DNA from: Forficula auricularia
Lineage: Eukaryota > Arthropoda > Insecta > Dermaptera > Forficulidae
Length of the DNA stretch: 64,000 nt
Direction of reading: 5' to 3'
Assembly (NCBI GenBank): GCA_024734495.1
Contig: JALMQS010000061.1
Span: 7,916,286-7,980,285 of the forward strand
Position 1 is the first letter of the stretch; each line of letters starts with the position of its first letter. The position numbers and the translations under genes were made by a program. Below are positions 23,088 through 33,112 of the stretch, piece by piece. Under the pieces are notes generated by a model that was not told the origin of the DNA, made no database searches, and saw nothing but the letters and a program-made list of their open reading frames with translations.

Positions 23088-23631
23088 GAACATGTTGCTT
23101 TCTCTAAGGTTTAGAAAACAACACTAAAGAAATGAAATATTTTGAATATAGACAATATTACAAATTGTCTTGGTGACGAAATTAACTTTAAAAATCCAAA
23201 CATTTACGAAAAATTATTTTTCTCTAAAATTTTTTGATACCAATTAGAAAAACAATCCATATATATCTCACCTTTTGTTAATTGATTTTGTTATTGTTAT
23301 TTAAAATTTCGATCATTTTAAAACTAATCTTTTTTCTAAATTTGGTTCTGTATCTAAATCCAAAAATAACCAAAGTCTAAAATATTGAGGAACAATGAGC
23401 AAAGCAACAATGCGATCTTTTAAACGAGAGAGCACTTTTCTAAATAAATTCTATACAAAGGCCGAACCGAGAAGATGCAGCACCGAGGGGTGAACCGCGA
23501 TTGGAATTAGGTGTACAATAGCGTGGTTCTAAAAAAAAAATGATTTTATTTTTAATCCCTTCTCGCATTGAAAATGTTGGATTAGAGGCCAACATAGTTT
23601 AAGTTAATATTTTTTTCATATTTTCCTAAAC
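23088..23631. other. Intergenic sequence, in part a dispersed repeat
   Basis: The end of this stretch (CATATTTTCCTAAACAATATTCG) has a paralogue at 46728-46970 that lacks the two following insertions. A family G tag, CGAGGGGTGAACCGCGA, lies near 23488. Confidence 0.45.
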
Positions 23632-23644
23632 AATATTCGTTTAA

Positions 23645-23833
23645 GGGGGGGTCAGATAGGCTAGGCGGTAGCGTGACAGCGAGCTAACCGGGGGACCCGG
23701 GTTCGAGTCCGGCTCGAGGCATCCAGCTAAAATCTGACCCCCGGGGGTGGAGACAAATTTTAAAAATATAACTAGTATCGTAATTGGGCTTATGGCTGGA
23801 GGGGCCGAAAAGTCAAAAAAAAAAAAAAAAAAA
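23645..23833 (+). mobile_element. tRNA-derived SINE with target duplication
   Basis: A 189-bp insertion flanked by the exact 13-bp duplication AATATTCGTTTAA (23632-23644 and 23834-23846). Its head is tRNA-like with a perfect Pol III B box, GGTTCGAGTCC (23700-23710), and an A-box-like GGCTAGGCGGTAGCG upstream. The tail is an A run of about 20. The uninterrupted site is present at about 46745-46760, confirming the insertion. Moved in trans by a LINE; the partner is not identifiable here. Confidence 0.85.
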
Positions 23834-23849
23834 AATATTCGTTTAATAA

Positions 23850-24530
23850 CATAAAAAATTTTAAGAAAAAAATAAAAACCGACTTCAAAAATTAAGTGCA
23901 ACAAATATAAAAATACACTAAAAGGTATAATATAATTATTATCTTATTTAGTTACAACTAAACGACGAAATATTAACACGAAATTACTTTTTAAAGTCGG
24001 TGCCAAACAAACTATACCTATAAGCGAGCGTACCCGCCAAACGTACTAAGTAAGATCCGTCGAGTGCGATTCATAAAAGGTATATGTTTGGCACCAACTT
24101 CAAAAAGTAATTTCGTGTTAATATTTCGTCGTTTAGTTGTAACTAAATAAGATAATAATTATATTATACCTTTTAGTGTATTTTTATATTTGTTGCACTT
24201 GAAGTCGGTTTTTATTTTTTCTTAAAAATTTTTATTTTTCTCTTTTTAGTGATGTTATTAATAGTGATTATATCATCAGAACTTGACCAAATTAATATGA
24301 CACCATCCCTAAGACACCCCCTTTCGGATAAAAAAAGAACCATCGAAATCGGTTCATAAACAAAGAAGTTAGGTCTAAACAAACCTAAACAAACCTAATA
24401 AAAAAGGTCTAATACCTATGAAAAAAAATCGAAAAAAAAATGGGACCAATCGGAAGCTAGACTGGACCCAATGCAAAAAAAAATTTCAAAATCGGTTGAC
24501 AATTGGCGGAGATATGAGGTAACATAGGCA

Positions 24531-24566
<36 letters not shown>

Positions 24567-24610
24567 CAATCGAATAGAGAACCTCCTCCTTTTTTGAAGT
24601 CGGTTAAAAA
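23850..24610. mobile_element. Long-TIR foldback family D, copy 1
   Basis: Inner arms around a core of about 75 bp (CTATACCTATAAGCGAGCG ... GATTCATAAAAGG). The right arm is complete to AAGAGAACCTCCTCC-like sequence and the terminus GAAGTCGGTTAAAAA; the left arm is truncated outside AACCGACTTC. Inserted into the same repeat whose empty site is at about 46760. No transposase. Confidence 0.7.
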
Positions 24611-24828
24611 TAAACAAAACTAGGAAAAAATTGTTTGACTAAAGGAAAGCGCCCCAATGTTTATTTATATTATTGTTTATTGAATTTAATTCTAAACAAT
24701 GTAATTATATGATTAAAATATTAATTAATAGATATATTATAGGCTCTAACAAAATGGGAACTAATCATTCAGGCGAGTATTAATTTCTTCAAATTAACCA
24801 AATAATAGATAATATATCATTTACAAAG
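24611..24828. repeat. Continuation of the dispersed repeat paralogous to 46760-46930
   Basis: GACTAAAGGAAAGCGCCCCA and following text match 46790-46930. Non-coding. Confidence 0.5.
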
Positions 24829-25390
24829 AGAAACAAAGAGGTTGTCCTCTGCTTGATGCAAATAAACATACACATATATATATCGAAATTATATATATAT
24901 ATATATATATTATTTATTTATAACGTTTAGGGAAAGCGGTGTTGGTTTATAGTGAAACATACTCTATTAAAGACATGAATTATTTGACGGATTATAGTAG
25001 TGTTTCACAAAAGAGGAAATAATAATAAAAAAAATTAATTTTTTTAATTTTTATTTCCTCTTTGTGAAACACCACTATAATCCGTCAAATGATTCCTGTA
25101 TTATTTATTTGTTTGAGACTATAGTTTGGAAGACTTGATCTTCATCATCAATTTTAACTGTCTCCTAGCTAAGTAAAGATCGACAAATTTTAATATCCAT
25201 ATTAACCCTATGAAAAATAATATTTATAATTAAAAAAGACTGATAATGAGGGACAAGCCCTCGAAAAAATAGTCTCAAACAAATAAATAATATTTATATA
25301 CAGATATATAACTCGAAATATATGTGTGTATGTTTATTTGAATCAAGCAGAGGACAACCTCTTTGTTTCTCCTTGTGAATCAACATCTCT
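24829..25390. repeat. Nested foldbacks
   Basis: Outer arms (AAACAAAGAGGTTGTCCTCT at 24835 and its inverse at about 25360) enclose two further palindromes: 24976-25100, and 25097-25292, which ends in GTTTGAGACTATAG and its inverse. The outer arm also occurs at 36280-36360. Hammerhead-like cores at 25125-25151 (minus) and 25240-25266 (plus) sit in the second palindrome. Confidence 0.6.
25240..25266 (+). ncRNA. Hammerhead-like core, one core base changed
   Basis: CTGATAA, extra T, perfect stem GAGGG/CCCTC (25248-25252, 25258-25262), loop ACAAG, GAAA. The facing minus-strand motif has TTGATGA, stem GAAGA/TCTTC, loop TCAAG and CAAA. Each has a different single-site defect. Confidence 0.28.
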
Positions 25391-25436
25391 GCTACTCTCG
25401 GCAAAACAAAAACTTTTCAATTAAATATATCATTTT

Positions 25437-25587
25437 CCGAGGGGTGAACCGTGTGTGGAATTATGTGGAATTATTTTGGAATTCATTAAATAATTCCCCT
25501 TCATTTATCCCTTCTACCCGGGAATTAAAGTGAAATCGGAAGTAGGTGTACACGATATTAAGTCGAAGTTCACCCCTCGTGCAACAC
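25437..25587. mobile_element. Short family G MITE
   Basis: Bounded by CGAGGGGTGAAC and its inverse GTTCACCCCTCG; about 150 bp, non-coding. The same end sequence occurs singly at 19536, 23488 and 32321. Confidence 0.55.
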
Positions 25588-26137
25588 CTATAAATCAAAA
25601 TATCAGTTGGTTCTTATGAGTATCTGATCAGCCAATAGGACAGTCCTTCAATTTCTCTTAGCCTTTTAAATTTATAGATAGCCATGGATTAATCAATTGC
25701 TAAAAAGAAATACGCCAAGTGAATTCAAATTCAAGTAAAAATCTAATAAAAAAAAAAAAACGAGAAATGGAACGATGGGGGGAAAGTGAATTAATTCTCT
25801 CACCTTTCTTTATTCCATTAATATTAAAATTTCTATCGAAACCGAATTCAGAATTGAATAAAATAAATATTTGCATTTCAGAAATAATTGGAAACTCCTT
25901 CGAAAGCTTACATAAAGATATATATATATATATATATATATTCTTTCAAATAGAGAGTAGAATCAACGAATGGATGAGCTATTTTAATATTTATTTCTTC
26001 GATAATATTGAGAATATTAATAATCATGTTAAAGACTTTTTTGGCTTGACGAATTTTTATTATCTCATTTTTTTATTTCAATCAAATAGTTATAGAAATT
26101 TAGAGATTGGAAGAATTTGATCTACTAATAAGAATGC
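25588..26137. other. AT-rich sequence
   Basis: The 133-aa ORF at 25719-26120 is A/T-driven (poly-Lys and Ile/Tyr runs from microsatellites) and has no motif; not supported. Confidence 0.45.
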
Positions 26138-26960
26138 ATTTTTACTTTACCATACAGGGTATGGTCAAGTACTGTAATCGTGTATGAAAAAAGTGTTTTT
26201 TTCCTTCTTTTTTTCAAAATATCTCAAAAACGGTTAAAACGATTTTAATTAAAAAAATTGAGCGAAACCATGGCATTTCGGACTACAAAAAAGCTCTAAC
26301 AAATAAACATCGAAAAAATTATATTTTTCGAGATAATAATTGTTTTGTAAAAATGTCTGTTAGTTAGTCTGTGCGTTACCAAATTTTTGTGGACGAGCTA
26401 GCTCAAAAACTAGTGTGAATATCGAAACCAAATTTCACACGTAGTTTTGTTCCATTGAGATTAAGAGCTGCTTAGATTTTGGTGCATATCGACCCAAAAT
26501 TAAGGAGGGTGGAGGGGGGTGGTAAAAATTAAAAATATAGGGCATTTGAGCAAACTCAACCAAATTTTGTATACATAATCAGTGGGACCCCAAAGTCTAA
26601 AAATGCAAAAACTAACCGCCCAAAATGGGGGGGGGGTGTAGGGTCAAAAAATTAAAATCTTGGCCATCTGATCAAACTCAACGAAATTTTCTATACATAT
26701 GGGCATAAAGATCTACCACATTTAAGCAAAAACTAATTTTGTATACATAATCAGTGGGACCCCAAAGTCTAAAAATGCAAAAACTAACCGCCCAAAATGG
26801 GGAAGGAGGGAGGGGAGGGTCAAAAAATGAAAATTCTTCCCCTTGGAGGAAACTCAACCAAATTTTGTATACATATTCTGTGGATCCTCAGAAGTCTAAA
26901 AATGAAATAACAAACACCCAAAATGGGGGGGAGGGTCAAAAAATGAAAATTCTTGCCATT
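26138..26960 (+). mobile_element. Helentron-like family B, copy 2 (hairpin end missing)
   Basis: Begins TTTTACTTTACCATACAGGG and runs through the typical body. The GGGG(A)G-rich part is amplified: the phrase GTCTAAAAATGCAAAAACTA occurs twice (about 26598 and 26767). The hairpin end is replaced by G-rich sequence. Confidence 0.55.
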
Positions 26961-27554
26961 GTACCCGTCCCGGGGTGGGTGAGGGGGTGAAATGAGTGGA
27001 AAGGGTGCGCAGTGGGGTGCACGGTTGGTGCGGAGGTGGAATGGGGTTGTGGTTCGGATGTGGGGTGCAGGGGGACCGGGGTTGGGGTGGAATGGAGGGA
27101 AAGGCTGCGTAGTGGGGTGCATGGTGGGTCCGGAGGTGGAATGGAGTTGGGGTGTGGGCTTCTCAGCTAGTGTTTTATATTTTTTTACAAAATAAATGTT
27201 TCGCGTAAGGCGGTCATTTTACTTAAATGCTTTCCTCGACCTGCTCCCCGAAACTGCTTCTCAATGTGCACGTACACTGTGCTACGCAGTGTTTTTTCCT
27301 GCGCTGCGCTGCGTCGCCTGCGTGACGCAGCTCAGTGTGCGCCTTAGCTTATGGTATAACTTGCCAAGTTATAAATTCAATATCAAAGAACGTAACAAAT
27401 TTTCTTTTAAATCAATTGAAGAACGTTGTACATACATCCCTATAGCTATGATTTAAGAAACTGCTATGGAACTTGGTACCCGCTTAGATCTCAACTCTTT
27501 GGGATTCTAGGCGTTCCAGTGGATCTTATTAGTCATGCAAAATTTAAAGTGTGT
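26961..27554. other. G-rich stretch followed by an unassigned GC-richer patch
   Basis: 26961-27165 is G-rich simple sequence that creates long spurious ORFs. 27240-27350 is unusually GC-rich for the window (GCTGCGCTGCGTCGCCTGCG); its 86-aa ORF has no recognisable motif. Confidence 0.4.
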
Positions 27555-27960
27555 AAAGGGGCCTACAGACTTGCAACTTGGTTGCAAACATGACATGTTG
27601 CAAAGAATGTTGAAGGTCTGTGGGCTGGTTGAAGTTGCAATTTCAGGTTGCACCAATGGTTGGCGACTTTATAGGAAACATTAGCATTGTTGCCAGATTT
27701 CACGATTTTGGTCATAATTTCACGATCTCACGAATTAGGTAGACATTTTCACGAATTTTGCCTAGTAGTAAACTAGATCGTGAAAATGTGACTAAAATCG
27801 TGAGATCCTGACAACTATGCTAATGTTTCCAATCAAATCGCCAACCGTTGGTGCAACCTGAAATTGCAATTTCAACCATCCCACAGACCTTCAACGTTCT
27901 TTGAAACATGTCATGTTGGCAACCTAGTGGCAACCAAGTTGCAAGCCTCTAGGCCCCTTA
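27555..27960. repeat. Palindromic element, about 400 bp
   Basis: Ends AAGGGGCCTACAGACTTGCA and its inverse (27940-27960), arms of about 190 bp. Non-coding MITE-like element; superfamily not assigned. Confidence 0.7.
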
Positions 27961-28065
27961 AGTCTAATAGTTTTTGAGTTATGGGGGGGAGGTCTAAAGT
28001 AGTTTAAAATGGATTGTGTAAATATACACATGCAGGTGCGTCGCCCATTTTTCCGAAATTGGATG

Positions 28066-28392
28066 ACACAACGTAGCACGCGTTTTGCCGACTCCCAACA
28101 CTCTCTCGCCGTCAAATTGGAAAAGTGCCGGACCACTTCATTCGCCAATACATATATCCCCATGACTTCAAGGAACTGGAACTCTCTCCCAGCCTCCATC
28201 TTTCCCAGCACCTATAATCTTCAAACCTTCAAAACCGGAGTGCATAGACACCTACGTCTACACCCTCTCACTTAATCAACTTCCCCTTCTCTTCGGTAAT
28301 GCAAGGGTCTTTCGAGATCCATAGGAGCTGCATCTTTACTGGCGCACCCATTCATGCATTCGATTGCATTAAAAAAAAAAAAAAAAAAAAAA
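28066..28392 (+). pseudogene. Jockey-like 3' end, truncated copy
   Basis: Frame open over about 65 codons (RFADSQHSLAVKLEKCR, MTSRNWNSLPASIFP, FKTGVHRHLRLHPL), 3' UTR and poly(A) (about 28370-28392). Sister of 21835-22154; both appear to have very similar 5' truncation points. Confidence 0.75.
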
Positions 28393-28902
28393 TGCCGTGG
28401 GACTAGATTTATGATTTTCTCCCGGTAAGATAAGAAATTCATATATAATCATATATTTTTAATTGTTTATTCATGTTGAATTATTTCTATTAGACTATTA
28501 AAGATAACTATAATAGAATGAACAACAACTATAGGTACATGAAAAATCAATTAATTATAAAGATGTCCGTTCAATATTTTAATGTTCAAATACTCTGTCT
28601 ATATCGTATACCTTGTCTATAATTTCCAAAAGCTTAATTTCTAATAGATAATCAATGTCAATTCAAAAGTGGTACTTGAAATCAAGAGTGTAAGCCGATA
28701 GGTATTTTAAAAGTCACTAATTGATTTGTTTTTTGTAATATAAACTGAAATATATGCTCAGAATGAAAATTTGGAAACAAATATCGGATTAACAACAGAT
28801 TTATGACCAATTTAATTTGATTTTGATTAATTATGTCCATCAATTAAATTATTAAAGTTGTTATAGGGAAATAAGGACTATATCTTTTGTGGAGATAATT
28901 AA
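28393..28902. other. AT-rich intergenic sequence
   Basis: Contains near 28860 the inverse of the 3' end of the 3640-3870 repeat. No gene. Confidence 0.4.
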
Positions 28903-29691
28903 TAGTACCTGGAGCCACCGAGCGATGCACGGTAACTCCTGGCCCCCCTCCCGAAAACCCATACCTCGCCCCACCACTGCACCCCACTCCGCCCCACCCC
29001 ACCTCAACCGCGCATCCCACCCCCGGATCCCCCCAACTTCACCTCACCTCCTGCACCTCTCACATCCAGCCCACCCCGCACCCAGTTTTTGTATTTCTAG
29101 CTTTCCAATGGTCTACATATTATGTGTATATTTGTTTACTTGTACACCAATTTGCCCACATTCGTTCATATTTATAAACATTATAAAAAAACAAATAGGA
29201 AAATATAAAAAAAATAATCGTATAGGATCTGAAATAAAAACAAAATTAAATAAGATTTGTTTCCAAGTTATATAAAAAAGCCACTTCAACCACTTTATTT
29301 GTAAACACACCTGTTTTGTTATGATTTGGACACCTGTTAATTAAAAACAATCAAAAATCCTAATTTTAATATATATATTAATATTTGCTATAACCTATTA
29401 GTGGGTTTTAAAATTAAAAAACCAATTAAAAATAAAAGTTAATTGAAAAAATGTAAACAAACTTTTCTATTGAGATTTTCATCTATCAATAATTACTTTA
29501 ATTAAGAAAAGATCAATTAAGATTAAATTTGTCGAGGTCCAGACCTGGCCAGATCGTTTTCTCATCCTCAAAACTTGTTAATAGAATTTGTTTTATCAAA
29601 ATCCGTAGAGTCGTTTTCAAAATAGAACAATGATACAAATATATATATATATATATATATAAACAATTTTTGCTCGTTTAATAAGAGTAGA
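28903..29691 (-). mobile_element. Helitron-like family C, copy 2
   Basis: Ends as in 14297-15076: TAGTACCTGGAGCCACCGAG at the left and TAATAAGAGTAGA followed by host T at the right. The interior starts with about 170 bp of C-rich sequence and shares AGGTCCAGACCTGGCCAGAT with copies 3 to 5. Confidence 0.7.
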
Positions 29692-29885
29692 TTTTATTGC
29701 CAAAGTTTCGTGAACATTGTTCACTTCTTCAGGTCTCTAAAAAGTCAATTAATACATATCATAACATTTTCCAATCAAAAACAAAATTGATCTCAAAAAC
29801 CACCTCAATACATAAATTACATAGATCAATTTTGATTTTGATCTGAAAATGTTATAATATGTATTAATTGAGGCCTTATCACTTT
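29692..29885. repeat. Palindromic repeat with hammerhead-like core
   Basis: Arms about 29733-29800 and 29820-29880 (AATTAATACATATCATAACATT and inverse). The core lies outside the left arm at 29706-29732. Confidence 0.55.
29706..29732 (-). ncRNA. Hammerhead-like core with 6-bp stem II
   Basis: Minus strand: CTGAAGA, extra A, perfect stem GTGAAC/GTTCAC with loop AAT, GAAA, then CTTTGGC. The stem sequence is unrelated to the other cores while the flanking residues are conserved. Confidence 0.35.
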
Positions 29886-29889
29886 TTAG

Positions 29890-30615
29890 TGTTCTGAAGA
29901 ATCTACAAAGTTCAACAAAGGTCTCGGGATGTCTTCGAGACGTAGTGAGGAACAATAAATATATGTCCAAGGACTGTAAGACCCGCATATATAAAACCTG
30001 CATACGACCCATCTTAACCTACGCCGTAGAAACAAGAGCAGAAACCACCAAAACCAAAAACCGACTGTAAGTAGCCGAAATGAAAGTCCTGAAATCAATC
30101 TCAGGACTCAGTATAAGAGATAAAGTTCCAAATGAAAAAAATCAGAAATCAATATGGAATCATCGACATATTAAAGTGGATAGTGTTGAGCAAAGCAAGA
30201 CCAAGACCACTTCTGCTCATCACTAATTAATATAGGCAGAGGGTGTGTTTGTAAAGTTTTATATAGGGTGTTTAGAAAGTCCTGATCACTTTTAAGAAAA
30301 ATTTTATTATTATTTTGATTTTGAGTATTAATATTAGTGATGAGCAAAGCAAGTCTTGATCTTTCAGTCTTAGTCTTGGTCTTGCTTTGCTCATCACTAA
30401 AAGTGGACAAAAGGAAAATGCTGCCGAGAGTGGTATGGACACGTCATGCGAATGGACGATGAGAAGGTCGCCAAACAAGCCCTACTGTCCAAACCCACCA
30501 CAAAGAGACCTCGGTCTTGGAAGACCTCCAAAAAGATGGATTGACAGTTGGCAAGACTCCGGGGAAGACTTTGAAAATTAACAGGAGCAATTCTAAATTA
30601 AGAAGAAGAAGAAGA
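29890..30615 (+). pseudogene. RTE-like non-LTR 3' end, split by a MITE
   Basis: C-terminal RT region: KTRIYKTCIRPILTYAVETR at about 29970-30030, EMKVLKSISG, then after the MITE REWYGHVMRMDDEKVAKQAL and RPRSWK. Stops and frameshifts throughout. Ends in a (GAA)n tail at 30601-30615, like the minus-strand fragment at 45448-45922, so both belong to one family distinct from 2946-3622. Confidence 0.75.
30181..30399. mobile_element. hAT-like MITE with exact 8-bp target duplication
   Basis: 219 bp with ends TAGTGTTGAGCAAAGCAAGA and its inverse, flanked by AAAGTGGA (30173-30180 and 30400-30407). An 8-bp duplication and a TAGTG..G-type terminus fit hAT. Each end is itself a small palindrome (30181-30225 and 30334-30399). 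Removing it restores the RTE reading context. Confidence 0.88.
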
Positions 30616-30735
30616 ATATTAAAATACTTAAACACAATGGCTAATTTCTAATAGTACTACTATATGCTTAGACTTAGTTGATTAAATAGGAATGAATCTC
30701 TTTTAGAATAATTTAGTTGAAATTTCCTTTCAGGG

Positions 30736-30924
30736 ACACATGCCTTCATGAAGACTCCGCAGTTAACGCCTGTCGGTTTTACCAAAGATAAGATAGAAAC
30801 GATTGCTAATTACTTGCGATCTAATAAGGCTGTCTTCTTGCTTTTGGGTGGCGCCGAAGGTGAAGATTCCCCAGGTGAAATTCCATATATAAGCCAAGGA
30901 AAAGGCCCTATGTTCTTTTTGTAG
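30736..30924 (+). pseudogene. Unidentified coding-like fragment (about 62 codons)
   Basis: A frame preceded by a plausible splice acceptor (TTTCCTTTCAG at about 30725-30735) reads THAFMKTPQLTPVGFTKDKI, then ETIANYLRSNKAVFLLLGGA and GEIPYISQGKGP, to a TAG at about 30924. Composition is balanced, unlike the A/T-driven ORFs around it. I do not recognise the family. It could be a host exon, a captured gene piece or part of a transposon protein. Confidence 0.35.
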
Positions 30925-31381
30925 CGGCGTCGGGCGTTGGAAGGGCGTTCCTTCCTTATGGTGATTACACGCGAAACGCTTGTTAGATGGGGGCCACTCG
31001 ACCCCCCTGATTGGCTACGATTAAAAAATCGTTTTTTGCATCGCTCCTACACTTTGAACCTGGCTTTCGCCCTCTCTTTTGCTAGAGCCCAAAAGGCACT
31101 AATGTGCAAATTATCCTCCTCGTGATTAAAGATTATTTATGCCTGATAGTCGGCGGAATGAATGAGTCAGCCACCTCTAAAAGCATTACCTACCTGTACT
31201 GTGCTGTGTTTCACATCGATCTAAATAACGTCATTAATAGGCTGGAATTATCTTATATTTATAAGGCATTAAATGAAATTTTATTTTAAAAGAAAGTGCC
31301 ATCTCATTGGATTCTTTTTCAGTGCTTATCTGTCGAGCTGAAAATAAATCAAAAAGAAAAGAAAACAATTTTATATATAAA
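30925..31381. other. Unassigned moderately GC-rich sequence
   Basis: 30930-31130 is GC-richer than its surroundings, with short ORFs in two frames and no recognisable motifs. May belong with the coding-like fragment just upstream. Confidence 0.35.
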
Positions 31382-32284
31382 CTAGCTGCAAGGCCCGCCT
31401 TCGGCGGCCCTCTTGCTAGCCAGGGGGCACGCCCTCTGGACCCCCAGGCCTCGAACCCCCCAGCACCATGCCCCCCACCCCACCCGCCCCCACACCACCA
31501 CCCCAACACTCCATTCCCCACCATAACCCCCCAGCACCCCCACCCTGCACCCGTCCGCAACCCCCGCCCCACACCACAATCCGCACCCCACCCACCTCGG
31601 ATCCCGCACCCCATCCACCCCGTGCCCTCCAACCCTGCGCACCACACCGCCGCCTAGTTCCCTGGACCCCACCCCCGCTATGCCCCTGAACTCCACCCCG
31701 TACCACCCCCTTCACCCACACCCTACTCCGCCTCACTCCTCACCCCACTCCCATTGCACCCCCACACCCAGTTTTTGCATTTCTAGCCTTCTAGTGACAC
31801 ACAGATTATGTATACAAAATTTGGTTGAGTTTGCTCCAAGGGCAAGAATTTATATATTTTTCTACTTCCCCCCCTTTTTGGGTGATTTTTGGGGGGAATT
31901 CTTTTAAACAAAAGTTGTCAGAAATCACATCCCTTACAACTTTGATCATTATAAAATTTCCCGTATGATAATTTTCATTCGTGCACCCCCCCCCCCCAAA
32001 CCCCCTTTTGGGGTCAAAATATCAAAACGTTATATAGCTAAAAACGTAAGTTAGAAGACCTCTGATACAAATATGAAATTTCATAATAATCCCTTCAGCC
32101 GTTTTGACGTGAATCGTGAGCAACTTTTCGCGGAAACCACTGAAACAGACATACATACATGACAGACAGACAGGAATTTTGTTGAGGGTGTTTTCGTTCG
32201 TAACTTTGCTTGAAACGTGTGCAACCAAAATTTGGCGTGATTTGGACCAATGTACAGACAAAACCTTAATTTTATATATATAGA
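31382..32284 (-). mobile_element. Complete short Helitron (family M)
   Basis: Minus strand: host A, then TCTATATATATAAAATTAAG at the 5' end. At the 3' end, hairpin GCCGCC-GAA-GGCGGGC-like followed by CTTGCAGCTAG and host T. 5'-TC, hairpin about 10 nt before CTAG and insertion between A and T are the full Helitron signature. The interior includes about 330 bp of C-rich sequence that creates spurious Pro-rich ORFs. No Rep/helicase. Confidence 0.8.
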
Positions 32285-32549
32285 TAAGCTGAAATGGCCA
32301 ACCACATGACTTTACCCGAGGGGGTGAACCGCGACTTAAAATCGTGTACCCCTACTTCCGCTTTAATTTCCAAGTAGAAGACAATAGATTATCTAATGAA
32401 TCTCAAAGTGATTTCAAAGACAGTGCCAGAGACCAAAATAAAAACAAAATGCAACTTTTTTGATTGGTTGAATTATAGTCATTATATAGTTTTAATTAGG
32501 TTGAATTACGGTTTTAAAACGGTAGTTATGTCTCGTTTTTTTCCGTTTT
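32285..32549. other. Spacer with a family G end
   Basis: GAGGGGGTGAACCGCGAC at about 32320, then CGTGTACCCCTACTTCCGC. No gene. Confidence 0.4.
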
Positions 32550-32924
32550 GCAACTGTGTTGTATTATCGTTAAATTATAGTCGCCAAGATTATAAAGCAT
32601 CCGTTACAAAAAGGTTGTCGCCAACATTTTTGTCACCGATTTGCAACTGTTTATTTTATATTTCTTTGATTTGATTAATATAATTAATAATTACACAATT
32701 CTTTAATAATATACAATAATCAACATTATATATAATGTTATTGTAATGTAATTATTGTATATTATTAAAGAACAGTGTAATTATTCATTATATTAATCAA
32801 ATCAAAGAAATATAAAATTAAAAATAAACAGTTGCCAATCGGTGACAAAAATTTTGGCGACAACCTTTTTGTAACGGATGCTTTATAATCTTTGCGACTA
32901 TAATTTAACGATAATACAACAAAG
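32550..32924. repeat. Near-perfect palindrome, 375 bp
   Basis: Arms of about 185 bp starting TGTTGTATTATCGTTAAATT and closing with the inverse; centre near 32736 in an AT tract. Non-coding. Confidence 0.78.
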
Positions 32925-32937
32925 AACTTAAAAACTA

Positions 32938-33112
32938 GGCCATTTGAGCAAACTCAACCAAATTTTATATACTTAATCAGTGGGCACCCAGAAGTCTAAA
33001 AATACAACCCCCCACATTATTATAAATAATTTTATTAAATATTAAATATAAGTGAGGGCCCAGGTTGTATGGTAAAGTCAAGTGGATGGCCACATCAGAA
33101 CACGCCAGCTTA
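32938..33112 (+). mobile_element. Family B hairpin-end fragment
   Basis: Body remnant plus the complete end (GTTGTATGGTAAAGTCAAGT, then CACATCAGAACACGCCAGCT). It abuts the family D element directly. Confidence 0.6.

Noticed and set aside
23645..23740. A functional tRNA gene
   Set aside because: The B box is perfect, but the tRNA-like head cannot be folded with a paired acceptor stem, and a poly(A)-tailed body with target duplication follows; it is a SINE.
25719..26120. 133-aa ORF as a gene
   Set aside because: Composition follows A/T microsatellites, with no motif or splice context.
26754..27195. Small ORFs on both strands
   Set aside because: Generated by the G-rich repeat between 26800 and 27165.
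31234..31736. Overlapping Gly/Trp-rich and Pro-rich ORFs of 73-137 aa
   Set aside because: Produced by the C-rich simple sequence inside the Helitron at 31382-32284; all frames are open because the tract lacks A and T.
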